Shown here: positions 15,696 through 25,161 of the stretch, piece after piece
Numbering within the stretch: position 1 is the first letter of the stretch
Layout: every line of letters begins with the position of its first letter
NCBI RefSeq assembly: GCF_004363245.1
Contig: NZ_SNYV01000003.1
Span: forward strand, 55,551 to 119,550
Length of the DNA: 64,000 nt
Source of the DNA: Sphingobacterium yanglingense
GTDB taxonomy: Bacteria; Bacteroidota; Bacteroidia; Sphingobacteriales; Sphingobacteriaceae
Direction of reading: 5' to 3'
Translations under genes and position numbers: made by a program
The notes under the pieces: generated by a model
What the model saw: the letters and a program-made list of their open reading frames with translations, nothing else
Databases searched by the model: none
Told to the model about the DNA's origin: nothing

Positions 15696-17797
15696 TGAAG
15701 AATAAGACAATAGCATTATTAGGGAATCCCAATGTAGGCAAGACGTCCCTGTTCAACCGTATTACCAAGCTCAACCAAAAAGTAGGAAACTATCCTGGAA
15801 TTACTGTCGAGAAAAGAGTAGGGACAGCAAAAAAGGGCGACAAAGAGTATAAGGTCATCGACCTACCGGGTACATATACCCTATTTCCTAATTCGTTGGA
15901 CGAAGAAGTCGTCTTTAATACGCTGACCAGCAAAAACGTGAATGGTGCTCCTGATCTTGTCGTAGTCGTCTCCGAACCGAGTACAATAAATCGGGGTATC
16001 GTGCTCTACCAACAGGTACGGGAATCTGGGCTACCCGCAATATTCGTCCTGAACATGATGGATGAACTTGAAGATAAGGGTATCCAGATCGATCATGCGG
16101 GGTTAGAAAACTACCTAAAGACTACTATTTTCAAAACAAATGCACGCACTGGAGAAGGAATAGATAAACTGATCCAAAATTTTGATATACAACCAGCACC
16201 TTACTTCAATAGCCTACAGCTTCCTGTAGCCTACCAACAGCCGCTAGATGATGCCAAGAAAATATTTCCATTGGAAACCGAATACCGGACTTGGCAATAT
16301 TTGGCACAAGAAGACATAAAAGTCTTATCGGAAGAGGAAAACGACAAACTGTCTGCCATAAGAAGTCAATATGGTATCAATATACAGCAGCTACAAAAAG
16401 CTGAAGCAATCCTTCGCCAGGAAAAAATCAACAACGATCTAAAGCCGATACTCGAGAAAAAAGAGAATAAGAAACTTAGTATCACAGAAAAAATAGATAA
16501 CATCCTAATTCACCCCGTATACGGGTATATCATCTTTTTTGGACTATTATTTTTGATCTTCCAAGCGATATATACCTGGTCTGGACCATTGATGGATGGC
16601 GTAGACGAGCTTTTTGCAAGTTTGGGCCAATCCACTGCTGCCTTACTCCCTGAAGGTCCCTTGGCAGATCTCATGGTGAATGGAGTCATCGCAGGAATCG
16701 GAGGTATTGTCATTTTCTTACCGCAAATCATTATCTTATTCCTTTTCATCTCTTTGATGGAAGAAACAGGATATATGAGCCGCGTAGTTTTTTTGATGGA
16801 CCGTTGGTTAAAACCATTTGGACTGAATGGGAAATCGGTAATCCCGTTAATGTCTGGCGTAGCCTGCGCTATACCCGCTGTGATGTCTGCCCGCAATATA
16901 GAAAACCCCAAAGAGCGTCTCCTGACGATGTTGGTAACCCCTTTTATGACCTGTTCGGCCCGATTGCCTATTTATGTGGTGATCATAGGCTTGGTAATAC
17001 CGGACACTGACTTTCTAGGATTCAATATACAAGGGATAGTTTTATTTGCGATGTATATCCTTGGTATCGTAGCAGCTCTATTCTCGGCATTAATCCTCAA
17101 CAAGATTATTAAATCGGTACGTAACTCATACCTGATTTTTGAATTGCCGACCTATAAAATGCCGGACTGGAAAAACGTTCTGAATACGGTATGGGAAAAA
17201 TCTTCCAGCTTTTTATTCGGTGCCGGTAAGATTATTCTAGCCATATCCATCATCCTTTGGGTATTAGGCAACTTTGGTCCGAACGACAAGTTTTCGGATC
17301 CAGAAAAATATATCACACAGGAAAATCCGCACTTTACTGAAGAGCAGGTAGCAGATGAAATCTCTGCTTATAAAACGGAATACTCCTATCTAGGGTATCT
17401 AGGTAGAGGGATTGAACCAGCAATCAGACCTCTAGGCTATGACTGGAAGATAGGAATCGGCCTGATAGCCTCATTTGCGGCACGGGAAGTATTCGTCGGA
17501 ACGGTAGCTGTGGTTTATTCGCTGGGAGAAGATCTGGACATCGAAGATGATGAACAAAAACAGACACTCTTCACCCGTATGAGATCAGAAATCAACCGTA
17601 ATACTGGTCAGCCCACCTATAATCTTGCATCGGGTATCTCGCTTTTATTATTTTATGCATTTGCAATGCAATGTATGGCGACAATTGGCGTTGTTAAGAG
17701 AGAGACGGGGTCCTGGAAATGGACGTTAATCCAAGCAGGGTTTATGACGGGCCTAGCCTATATCGCTGCCTTAATTGCGTATCAACTGTTAAAATAA
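15695..17797 (+). CDS. feoB: Ferrous iron transporter FeoB
   Basis: The 700-aa inner-membrane protein imports Fe2+. Its N-terminal G-domain has G1 GNPNVGKTS (10-18), G3 DLPGT (56-60) and G4 NMMD (near 122). A GDI-like helical region follows to about 260, then two Gate domains and a core of about 10 helices. These include the conserved CAIPAVMSAR and a second Cys-containing segment (MTCSARLPIY). Length fits the family. It is translationally coupled to feoA and followed by a tiny Cys-rich membrane protein, a usual Bacteroidota arrangement. Confidence 0.95.
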   Translation: MKNKTIALLGNPNVGKTSLFNRITKLNQKVGNYPGITVEKRVGTAKKGDKEYKVIDLPGTYTLFPNSLDEEVVFNTLTSKNVNGAPDLVVVVSEPSTINRGIVLYQQVRESGLPAIFVLNMMDELEDKGIQIDHAGLENYLKTTIFKTNARTGEGIDKLIQNFDIQPAPYFNSLQLPVAYQQPLDDAKKIFPLETEYRTWQYLAQEDIKVLSEEENDKLSAIRSQYGINIQQLQKAEAILRQEKINNDLKPILEKKENKKLSITEKIDNILIHPVYGYIIFFGLLFLIFQAIYTWSGPLMDGVDELFASLGQSTAALLPEGPLADLMVNGVIAGIGGIVIFLPQIIILFLFISLMEETGYMSRVVFLMDRWLKPFGLNGKSVIPLMSGVACAIPAVMSARNIENPKERLLTMLVTPFMTCSARLPIYVVIIGLVIPDTDFLGFNIQGIVLFAMYILGIVAALFSALILNKIIKSVRNSYLIFELPTYKMPDWKNVLNTVWEKSSSFLFGAGKIILAISIILWVLGNFGPNDKFSDPEKYITQENPHFTEEQVADEISAYKTEYSYLGYLGRGIEPAIRPLGYDWKIGIGLIASFAAREVFVGTVAVVYSLGEDLDIEDDEQKQTLFTRMRSEINRNTGQPTYNLASGISLLLFYAFAMQCMATIGVVKRETGSWKWTLIQAGFMTGLAYIAALIAYQLLK

Positions 17798-17808
17798 ATA
17801 TTTAAGCT

Positions 17809-17955
17809 ATGATGTACATTCAATACGCTATAATAGCACTTGTTTTTATTATTGCAATCGTATTTATGGTTAAAAAATTCTGGCCATCGAAAACACAAAG
17901 TGGTGGCTGTGGTAAGGGCTGCGGCTGCAGCTTCACTGAAAAAGCCCCAAAATAA
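17809..17955 (+). CDS. FeoB-associated Cys-rich membrane protein
   Basis: This 48-aa protein reads MMYIQYAIIALV and onward: one membrane helix (about 4-21), a basic stretch VKKFW, then a C-terminal CGKGCGCS motif with three Cys at 34, 38 and 40. It fits the FeoB-associated Cys-rich family (FeoC-like position, possibly metal binding). It starts 11 bases after feoB and is followed by a terminator. The exact start may be the second ATG at 17812. Confidence 0.85.
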   Translation: MMYIQYAIIALVFIIAIVFMVKKFWPSKTQSGGCGKGCGCSFTEKAPK

Positions 17956-17964
17956 AAAATATTG

Positions 17965-18001
17965 GCGCGTTAGCATCCTAAAGATCTAGCGCGCTTTTTT
18001 T
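17965..18001. terminator. Terminator of the feo operon
   Basis: A 9-bp stem GCGCGTTAG/CTAGCGCGC with one G-T pair and a 12-base loop is followed by seven T on the plus strand. The T-run overlaps the stop codon of the convergent dinB. Confidence 0.85.
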
Positions 18002-19094
18002 ATACGGGTCTATAATTGCTATCATCAAACAAGCTCAACTGGCCATTCCTCGGGCTATCAAACTCGTGTTCGAAAAAATTGGATATTGTAACGCCCAATA
18101 ACCTCACTTTACGGTCTTCAAAATCGACTTTGTCCAAAAGTAATCCAGCCTCTTCTTTCAACTGTTGATAACTGGACAAGAAATGCACACCGGTATAACT
18201 TCTTGTCAATAAAGTAAAATCAGAAAACTTTACTTTTAAGGTCAAGGTTCTCCCTGACACTGATTTTAAATCGATCCTATTACTCAGTTTTAAGCAAAGT
18301 AAGTCTAATTCTTCCTTCATCTGATCGAGATCAAAGATATCGCGCTCGAAAGTATCCTCTACACTGATAGATTTGGCTACACGGTTGGAGCGCACGGGAC
18401 GGTCATCATTGCCTCTGACCATATTATAAAAAAAGCTCCCTGACTTGCCAAAATCCTTTATAAGCTGCGCTTCGGAAAATAATTTGAGATCAAACCCAGA
18501 ATGTATCCCCTTTCCTTTCATTTTTTCGGCAGTCACCTTGCCCACTCCAAAAAAACGTTCAATAGGCAGAGCTTCCAAAAATCGCACAACTTTTGAAGGG
18601 CCGATAAAAGTCAATCCATCGGGCTTGTTATAGTCGGAAGCGATCTTTGCTATAAATTTATTGACCGAAACTCCTGCAGAAGCGGTCAGATTAAGTTCGC
18701 CCTTGATTGCTGCCTTTATTTCTTTAGCGATATCTATAGCCGAGCCTATCCCCTTCTTGTCCTCTGTTACATCTAGATAAGCTTCATCTAAGGAAAGAGG
18801 CTCAATGAGATCGGTATAACGTCTGAAAATCTCACGGATACGTATGGAGACCTCCTTATAGACATCGAATCGGGGATATACAAATATAATATCAGGACAG
18901 AGCTGTAGTGCCTGCCTCGATGACATCGCAGACTTGACACCGAAACGCCGAGCCTCATAACTAGAGGTCGCGACCACTCCCCGTCCATCGGGCGAACCAC
19001 CCACAGCAATGGGCTTGCCCCGTAGTTCGGGAAAATCCCTTTGCTCGACGGAGGCATAAAATGAATCCATATCTACATGGATGATTTTTCTCAT
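18000..19094 (-). CDS. dinB: DNA polymerase IV (Y-family, translesion)
   Basis: The 364-aa Y-family polymerase carries the catalytic acids Asp8 (HVDMDSFYASVEQ) and Asp103/Glu104 (SLDEAYLDVT), at the same numbers as in E. coli DinB. The palm, fingers, thumb and little-finger domains are all present. The C-terminus has QLSLFD, a good beta-clamp binding motif. The start was placed at MRKIIHVDMD (19094), the usual family start. It is a single gene, and no LexA-type box was recognised upstream. Confidence 0.92.
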   Translation of the reverse strand: MRKIIHVDMDSFYASVEQRDFPELRGKPIAVGGSPDGRGVVATSSYEARRFGVKSAMSSRQALQLCPDIIFVYPRFDVYKEVSIRIREIFRRYTDLIEPLSLDEAYLDVTEDKKGIGSAIDIAKEIKAAIKGELNLTASAGVSVNKFIAKIASDYNKPDGLTFIGPSKVVRFLEALPIERFFGVGKVTAEKMKGKGIHSGFDLKLFSEAQLIKDFGKSGSFFYNMVRGNDDRPVRSNRVAKSISVEDTFERDIFDLDQMKEELDLLCLKLSNRIDLKSVSGRTLTLKVKFSDFTLLTRSYTGVHFLSSYQQLKEEAGLLLDKVDFEDRKVRLLGVTISNFFEHEFDSPRNGQLSLFDDSNYRPV

Positions 19095-19144
19095 GTTGTA
19101 ATGCAACGATTTTAGTCCCCAAAAAGCACGCAACCGAACACCTA

Positions 19145-19161
19145 TGTTAAGTCAATGTTAA
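19145..19161. promoter_or_regulatory. Candidate PHO-type box upstream of the porin
   Basis: TGTTAA occurs at 19145-19150 and again at 19156-19161, an 11-bp period typical of PhoB/PhoP direct half-sites. A third TGTTAA lies at 19240-19245, after the -7 box. It is upstream of a phosphate-porin homologue. The motif is short and AT-rich, so the call is tentative. Confidence 0.35.
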
Positions 19162-19198
19162 TTGAGTATTATGAAATGATTACCTTGAACATTAAGCC

Positions 19199-19228
19199 TT
19201 TGTCCTCAATTCATTAATCTTATATTTG
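19199..19228 (+). promoter_or_regulatory. Bacteroidota-type promoter of the porin
   Basis: TTTG (19199-19202), 18 bases and TATATTTG (19221-19228) match the -33/-7 consensus well. The leader would be about 65 bases. Confidence 0.7.
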
Positions 19229-19300
19229 CGTAAAGTTAATGTTAAGACCTAAAGACTTAACACCACAGTCCCAAATTAGATTTTAAATTTAAAGATAACA

Positions 19301-20530
19301 ATGCAGTACCCCAATTTTCGAACGTTTTTTTTTCGTAAAAAAGCTTTAGTAGCAACGCCTTTGTTCTTATTCCTAGGTCTTGGTGCATTAAAAGCCCAGG
19401 AACGGGATGACCGTGCTACTATCCTCAATTTTAAAGGGATTCAATATACTTCCAAAGATTCCCTTTTCTATACTAACTTTAGGTTTAGAATGCAGAACAG
19501 GCTGGGCTATAGCAATGTATTGGATGGCGAAAACAACGGAAAATTTGACGCGAGAATACGTCGGCTACGTATGCGGATGGATGGTTATATCTATACTCCA
19601 AAAATATCCTACTCGGTACAGTTGGCTTTCACACGGAGCGATCAGGACTTTGACGACACGGGCGTACCGAATATCGTGCGTGACGCGGTTATCTTTTACA
19701 ATTTCTCGGATGACTTCTACATCTCTTTTGGGCAGAATAAGCTCCCAGGAAACAGACAACGGGTAAACTCGTCAGGCTCGCTACAGTTTGCCGACAGATC
19801 CTTGGTGAACAGTAATTTTACGGTCGATCGTGACTTCGGAATTAGCTTCAATATAAGCAAAAAATTAGGCGCAATGCCTATCAATGCCAAGGCTGCGATT
19901 TCAACTGGTGAAGGACGACCTGCAAACTCCACGGACGATGGACTGGCCTATACTGGGCGTGTTGAATTTTTGCCTTTAGGAGAATTTAAAAATGGAGGGG
20001 ACTATTCCGAAGGAGATATTGAGCGGGAAGTTACTCCAAAACTATCGATTGGTGGTGGATATAGCTACAACGACCGCACTGTACGTGAAGGTGGGCAAAC
20101 GGGTAAGTATGTGCAGGATCCTTTTACCTTAAAAACAGCTTTCGCAGATGCTATCTTTAAATATCAGGGATTTGCATATCAGGCTGAATACATGCGACGT
20201 GACGTAGATAACCCTTTGAACAAAACAACGGGCGACAAACCGGAGGATACCTATGCTTACAAGGGATGGGGATTGAATCAGCAGACGTCCTATCTATTGA
20301 ATCACGGCTACGAAATAGCGGGTCGATACACTTATCTCAAACCGCATCAACAAATCTCAGCATTCGAAGTACAGACAGAGGTTCTTGAACTGGGGCTGAC
20401 AAAATACATGAAAGCGCACCGTCTCAAATTCCAACTCAATGCCAACTATACGGTCAAAGATGGCGCTTACAATAATACACATAATAAAAATTCCTGGGGA
20501 GGTATGTTCCAAGTAGAACTGGGAATCTAG
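19301..20530 (+). CDS. Porin of the phosphate-selective OprO/OprP family
   Basis: The 409-aa protein has a signal peptide (about 1-32, ending LKAQ) and a beta-barrel with alternating hydrophobic strands. The N-terminal region with GKFDARIRRLRMRMDGYIYTP-type residues and the later FGQNKLPGNRQRV segment are typical of OprO/OprP (porin_O_P). Such porins pass phosphate or pyrophosphate and other anions. The C-terminal residue pattern is that of an outer-membrane protein. It has its own promoter and terminator. Real substrate selectivity cannot be read from the sequence. Confidence 0.8.
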   Translation: MQYPNFRTFFFRKKALVATPLFLFLGLGALKAQERDDRATILNFKGIQYTSKDSLFYTNFRFRMQNRLGYSNVLDGENNGKFDARIRRLRMRMDGYIYTPKISYSVQLAFTRSDQDFDDTGVPNIVRDAVIFYNFSDDFYISFGQNKLPGNRQRVNSSGSLQFADRSLVNSNFTVDRDFGISFNISKKLGAMPINAKAAISTGEGRPANSTDDGLAYTGRVEFLPLGEFKNGGDYSEGDIEREVTPKLSIGGGYSYNDRTVREGGQTGKYVQDPFTLKTAFADAIFKYQGFAYQAEYMRRDVDNPLNKTTGDKPEDTYAYKGWGLNQQTSYLLNHGYEIAGRYTYLKPHQQISAFEVQTEVLELGLTKYMKAHRLKFQLNANYTVKDGAYNNTHNKNSWGGMFQVELGI

Positions 20531-20549
20531 ATATAGATACACTCTTTAT

Positions 20550-20580
20550 AAAAAGGCCAGCATCAGTTGGCCTTTTTTTT
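20550..20580 (+). terminator. Terminator of the porin gene
   Basis: The stem AAAAGGCCA/TGGCCTTTT with an 8-base loop is followed by T8. Between here and lpxB (20581-20788) I see only AT-rich DNA with no clear element. Confidence 0.9.
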
Positions 20581-20788
20581 ATTTCGCTATATCCTGCCTA
20601 TGAAGAAAAAAAAGGAAACTCTGGGCTCAAATCATATGGAATCGAACAGTGAAAGACATCCTTAAATAAAGAATACTTATCTTTAACCTTTAAAAAACTC
20701 ACCGCCCTTGCAATGCGGATAAGGTATTTGTCAAAAATACAATCTGTATCGATGAAGTGGTGCTTATACATAAACAGAGGATATACAC

Positions 20789-21904
20789 ATGAAGTACTAT
20801 ATTATAGCGGGAGAGACATCAGGTGATCTGCACGGTGCAAATCTTATTAAAGCCTTAAAAAATGAAGACCCAAACGCTGAATTCAAGATTGTAGGTGGAG
20901 ATAGAATGCAGCAGGAAGCAGGTCAAGATGCCCTGATACATACCTCGCAGATGGCCTTTATGGGTTTTGTAGAAGTCATTAAGAATCTCGGAGCTATACG
21001 TAAAAACCTACAGGCTGTAAAAAAAGACATCCTCGACTATCATCCAGATACAGTCATTCTTATTGACTTCCCTGGTTTTAACTTAAAAATAGCATCATTT
21101 GCCAAACAGCAAAAAATAAAGACTTGCTATTATATATCTCCCAAAATATGGGCATGGAACCAAGGTCGGGTTCATAAAATAAAGAAAATAGTAGATCATA
21201 TGTTCTGCATCCTCCCTTTTGAAGTGGACTTCTATAAACGGTTTGGGATGAAAGTAGACTATGTGGGTAATCCACTATTGGATGCAATCAGCAATTATAC
21301 ATTTAATCCTGATTTTCGGACAGGCAATGGACTCACGGAAGCCCCCATCATCGCACTCCTCCCGGGTAGCCGCAAAATGGAAATCGAACAGATATTGCCT
21401 AACATGATCGAGCTGTATTATGCGTTCCCTAAACACCAATTAGTTATCGCAGGCGCCCCAAACTTTGAGCGCTCTTACTATCAAAACTATATTGGGGATA
21501 TGGAAATACCTGTGGTATTTGACCAAACCTATGACCTACTAAAAAATGCAGAAGCAGCAGTTGTTACCAGTGGTACGGCGACATTGGAAACCGGTATATT
21601 AAAGGTACCGCAAGTAGTTGTCTACAAAGCCAATGCAATAAGCGTATGGATAGCCCGCAAGCTGGTCAAGGTAAAATTTATAGCTCTAGTCAATCTAATA
21701 AACAATTATCTATCTGTAATCGAATTGATACAGGAGGACTGTAACCCAGGAAAAATACGGGATGAAATCGGAAAAATCCTCACAGAGAAGGAACACAAAG
21801 ACGATATTTTAGAGAACTATGACGTATTAGCGGAAAAGTTAGGATCTCCAGGAGCATCAGAAAAAACAGCCAAATTAATCTTTAGCTACCTAACTGCAGT
21901 CTAA
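20789..21904 (+). CDS. lpxB: Lipid-A-disaccharide synthase
   Basis: The 371-aa GT19 glycosyltransferase joins UDP-2,3-diacylglucosamine and lipid X to form the lipid A disaccharide at the inner-membrane face. The family start YYIIAGETSGDLHGANLI (3-20) is intact, as are the FPGFNLKIA and YYISPKIWAWNQGR segments. The C-terminal sugar-nucleotide site includes LLPGSRKMEI and VTSGTATLETG. Length is normal. It shows that the organism makes lipid A. surE, often adjacent in relatives, is not here. Confidence 0.93.
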   Translation: MKYYIIAGETSGDLHGANLIKALKNEDPNAEFKIVGGDRMQQEAGQDALIHTSQMAFMGFVEVIKNLGAIRKNLQAVKKDILDYHPDTVILIDFPGFNLKIASFAKQQKIKTCYYISPKIWAWNQGRVHKIKKIVDHMFCILPFEVDFYKRFGMKVDYVGNPLLDAISNYTFNPDFRTGNGLTEAPIIALLPGSRKMEIEQILPNMIELYYAFPKHQLVIAGAPNFERSYYQNYIGDMEIPVVFDQTYDLLKNAEAAVVTSGTATLETGILKVPQVVVYKANAISVWIARKLVKVKFIALVNLINNYLSVIELIQEDCNPGKIRDEIGKILTEKEHKDDILENYDVLAEKLGSPGASEKTAKLIFSYLTAV

Positions 21905-21972
21905 CTTGTATGATAAAGTAAGATTCCCTTTTTGTAAAGGGGAATAATTATTAATAACAAAAAGACAAACAG

Positions 21973-22611
21973 ATGAAAGTAAACAAACAAACGGGACTTA
22001 TCGCTTTCATGATTGCGCTATGTTCCATTGCAATTGGACAGACCAACGAACTGCGTTTCGAAAAACTAGTACTCAACAAAAAGGAGAAGAAAATTTTCAA
22101 CGACCGCGACTCTTCAACTGTTATTTATATTGATACGTTGATCATGAAAGACAGATCGTCCCTTCAATTTTATGGAAAGAAAGATGTCAAACTGATTGTC
22201 AAACATGCGGAGATTGGTGATAGAGCCTTTATCTCCGGACAGGGAGCACAAAACAATGCTTCTAACTTTGACATTGATATCAATTTTGCAAAATTAGGAT
22301 CGCTGTATGTGATCGCTCGAGGCCAAGATGCCAATAATGGGACACGGACCTATCCAAATGGGGATGCAGGTAATGTAGACTTGGTATATGCCCCTGCTGG
22401 TATCACACCGCAAACAGAAAATAAAAAACAGAAAAATTATCTTTTTGTAGATGTCTCACCTGGTGGTTTACACGTAACACCGAGCTCTGAAATAACAAAT
22501 ATCTATTCTAGAATAGCGACTTCTGCTCCCGGTCTTCGTGGGTTACCACAAGGACAGATTTATTCTGGATCACCAGGTAAAGAAGGAAAGGTAACTATCC
22601 GTAGTAAATAA
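21973..22611 (+). CDS. Exported protein of unknown function
   Basis: The 212-aa protein has a signal peptide (about 1-22, ending AIGQ) and a middle region rich in beta-strand-like Val/Ile patterns and Asn/Gly turns. Its C-terminus is Gly- and Pro-rich. I recognise no family or enzyme motif. The mature part begins NELRFEKLVLNKKEKKIF. It starts 68 bases after lpxB and is followed by a strong terminator, so it may be cotranscribed with lpxB or be separate. Confidence 0.65.
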   Translation: MKVNKQTGLIAFMIALCSIAIGQTNELRFEKLVLNKKEKKIFNDRDSSTVIYIDTLIMKDRSSLQFYGKKDVKLIVKHAEIGDRAFISGQGAQNNASNFDIDINFAKLGSLYVIARGQDANNGTRTYPNGDAGNVDLVYAPAGITPQTENKKQKNYLFVDVSPGGLHVTPSSEITNIYSRIATSAPGLRGLPQGQIYSGSPGKEGKVTIRSK

Positions 22612-22703
22612 AAAGTTGATGATTTCTTTGGGGCATCGATGCGCAGAGACAGATCCCGGTAAGCGGAGCGCTCTCGATGTCATTAATGAATAAATACTTT
22701 CAG

Positions 22704-22742
22704 AAAAAAGGTCTGTATCAGAAAATGATACAGACCTTTTTT
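22704..22742. terminator. Bidirectional terminator
   Basis: A 16-bp stem GGTCTGTATCA... with A and T flanks and a 5-base loop lies between the convergent exported-protein and fucosidase genes. T-runs are present on both strands. Confidence 0.9.
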
Positions 22743-22747
22743 ATAGA

Positions 22748-24574
22748 CTAAAGATTACTTTCTATTGCTTTTACTTCTTCTGCATACAGCTCTATAGGCT
22801 TATCCAATAGTACTGCCACAACAGTACAATAACTATCCAATCTATCTTTTGGAACATCTATGTAGACAATCCCAGGAATGGCACTCCAATACAACTTATT
22901 ATAAATCTTGTGTCCTATCATGGACCCTTCTCCGACTATCCGTATCCGCGCAATGGTATTGTTCAATCCTTTAATAGCGACGGGCCCAGTAGGCTGACCT
23001 TCGATAAATAGATACAATGTCTGCCTATCTTGGGATAAAGCTGTATTTCCGATATAATGCCCATCGGATATTCCTGTGCGCGCGTCGTGTAGGACCTCTG
23101 CGTGTTTCAAGACCCAATTCTTTATTTTCTGATCTGCAAATTTGAGGTCTTTTGATAGTACACTACCGTCATCACTCATGTGACCCGAAAATAAATTAGC
23201 TCCCGCAGAAGTAAACTCAACAATATCACGTATAGCACTCGGAGCATCTTTGGCGCGTAGTACATCATTAAGAACAGGTTTAACCTCGGCATGATCAAAC
23301 TCAAAATGAGGATGATCTGCAAAATCTATCGCAATTACTGAAGCCGTAGGATCGAAATCCTGTGTAGTCATATTAAGACTCAACGTATAGCCATTGTATT
23401 TATAGTCTATTTTATCAGAACTGCTGATAAAACGAACCTGAACAGGCTTTGACTGTAAACCATTTATCTGAAGATAGTTTTTCACCTCATCAAGGTAAAT
23501 ATATACAGTCTTTCCATCTTTAGAGAGACTATTTTTTTCTGCTATGAAAGCAGACGCCACTCCTGCCCTGGTACCATAAATAGCTTCTTTGTACTTGCTG
23601 GTCCAACGTCCCAATTCTTTTAGGATTTTCACCTGCTCGTCGGGGATGGTACCATCTGCCTTAGGTCCGATATCTAACAGTAAATTACCGCCCATGGCGA
23701 TACAATCAATCAGCGTCCTAACGATCATATTAGGGGTTTTATAATTTGTATCAAAATGTTGGTATCCCCAAGAGTCGTTCATGGTATAACATAGTTCCCA
23801 GTATCGGTCTGCAGGTCGCTTCACTGGCACTCCTTGTTCGGGGGTAGCATAGTCTCCATGATGATTCAACCTCGAGTTTACAATGATATTGGGATTGTAT
23901 TTGCGTAGCAAACCCAACGTCTGCTCGGCTCGCCATTCTTGGGCGCTATGTTCCCAATCACCATCAAACCACAATAGATCAGGTTTATACTGCGATGATA
24001 GTTCGGCTAGTTGTCCCTGATAGTAATCAACAAATTGTCCCCAGCGCTTAGGTTCATCTTTTAGTGTGTAACGTTTACGAGAGCGTGTAACGATATCATA
24101 ATATGGATGGCTCCAATCGGGCAGGGAGTAATAGAGTCCTGTTTTCAACCCGGCCTTTTTAACGGCTGCTATAAAAGGCGTCAAGACATCCTGCTTGGCA
24201 ATAGCATGCTTAGGCACGGTCAGCGCTTTATCTGCTTTGCTATCCCATAATGCGATTCCATCATGATGCTTCGTCGTGATTACCGTATACTGTGCTCCTG
24301 ATTCCTTAATCAGGCTAACCCACTCTTGAGGTTTGTATTCTTTTGCGGTAAAACCGTCGAGCTGCTTCAAATAATTATCATGGCTCATATAATTATTGAA
24401 AAATGACCACGATTCAGAAACCCCATTAACAGCATATACCCCCCAATGGATAAAAATACCGAGTTTAGCATCATCAAACCATAGCATCTTCTCCTCCTTG
24501 GGAAGATTATTTTGCCCATACGATTTAGCAAATAAAGAAAACAACACTAAGCCAATAAAAAGTCTCTTGATCAT
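22748..24574 (-). CDS. Alpha-L-fucosidase, GH29
   Basis: The 608-aa enzyme has a signal peptide (1-20, ending SYGQ) and a GH29 TIM-barrel. The N-terminal WFDDAKLGIFIHWG (32-45), the TKHHDG motif (101-106) and LLWFDGDW with Asp204 as likely nucleophile are all visible. A C-terminal beta-rich part (about 350-608) follows. It should release L-fucose from glycans in the periplasm or outside. The start was moved from a TTG at 24667 to the ATG that opens the signal peptide. No SusC/SusD pair is adjacent, so it is not part of a visible polysaccharide locus. Confidence 0.87.
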   Translation of the reverse strand: MIKRLFIGLVLFSLFAKSYGQNNLPKEEKMLWFDDAKLGIFIHWGVYAVNGVSESWSFFNNYMSHDNYLKQLDGFTAKEYKPQEWVSLIKESGAQYTVITTKHHDGIALWDSKADKALTVPKHAIAKQDVLTPFIAAVKKAGLKTGLYYSLPDWSHPYYDIVTRSRKRYTLKDEPKRWGQFVDYYQGQLAELSSQYKPDLLWFDGDWEHSAQEWRAEQTLGLLRKYNPNIIVNSRLNHHGDYATPEQGVPVKRPADRYWELCYTMNDSWGYQHFDTNYKTPNMIVRTLIDCIAMGGNLLLDIGPKADGTIPDEQVKILKELGRWTSKYKEAIYGTRAGVASAFIAEKNSLSKDGKTVYIYLDEVKNYLQINGLQSKPVQVRFISSSDKIDYKYNGYTLSLNMTTQDFDPTASVIAIDFADHPHFEFDHAEVKPVLNDVLRAKDAPSAIRDIVEFTSAGANLFSGHMSDDGSVLSKDLKFADQKIKNWVLKHAEVLHDARTGISDGHYIGNTALSQDRQTLYLFIEGQPTGPVAIKGLNNTIARIRIVGEGSMIGHKIYNKLYWSAIPGIVYIDVPKDRLDSYCTVVAVLLDKPIELYAEEVKAIESNL

Positions 24575-24653
24575 AAATTTAAAGTAGGATAATCTAAAAT
24601 AAGATATATCTATAGTATTGACAAATTTTACTATCGAATAACGATTTATAATG

Positions 24654-24661
24654 TATTTTTG
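24654..24661 (+). promoter_or_regulatory. -7-like box directly before rnhA
   Basis: TATTTTTG fits TAnnTTTG and ends 5 bases before the rnhA ATG, which would give a leaderless mRNA. No -33 box stands at the right distance, so this may be chance. Confidence 0.3.
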
Positions 24662-24666
24662 TGCCA

Positions 24667-25161
24667 ATGATAGAACTTTATACAGACGGTGCTTCTAGCG
24701 GAAATCCTGGTCCAGGAGGATATGGTACGATATTACGAACTATCTATACGGGCAGTAACCCGGAGTTTCACGGTAAACTTATAGAAAAAGAGTTTTCTGG
24801 AGGTTTTCGTAAGACCACGAACAACCGGATGGAGCTCTTGGCAGTAATCATTGGACTGGAAGCGCTCAAAAACCATCGGCAAAAAGTCACTATCTATTCA
24901 GATTCCAAATATGTAATCGATGCAATAGACAAAAAATGGGTCCACGGCTGGATAAAAAAGAATTTTGAAGGCAAAAAAAATAAGGATCTATGGTTACGCC
25001 TAATGCAGTCCTATAAGATACATGAAGTAAAATTAGTATGGGTCAAGGGACATGCCGGACATCCATTAAATGAGCGTTGTGACCGACTGGCAGTAGCTGC
25101 ATCCAAGGATAAACCGAATTGGAAAATAGATTCGGTATTTGAGATGGAATCACAGCAATAG
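24667..25161 (+). CDS. rnhA: Ribonuclease HI
   Basis: The 164-aa enzyme cuts the RNA strand of RNA-DNA hybrids. The catalytic acids are visible as Asp7 (YTDGASSGNPGPGG), Glu56 (NNRMELLAV), Asp79 (IYSDSKYVID) and Asp139 (CDRLAV). The basic handle region VHGWIKKNFEGKKNKDLW lies at about 92-109. The ATG at 24667 is the family start; a GTG lies two codons upstream. It diverges from the fucosidase. Confidence 0.95.
   Translation: MIELYTDGASSGNPGPGGYGTILRTIYTGSNPEFHGKLIEKEFSGGFRKTTNNRMELLAVIIGLEALKNHRQKVTIYSDSKYVIDAIDKKWVHGWIKKNFEGKKNKDLWLRLMQSYKIHEVKLVWVKGHAGHPLNERCDRLAVAASKDKPNWKIDSVFEMESQQ

Noticed and set aside
22748..24574. The GH29 fucosidase as part of a glycan locus
   Set aside because: Its neighbours are an unknown exported protein and rnhA; no transporter or further glycosidase is adjacent.
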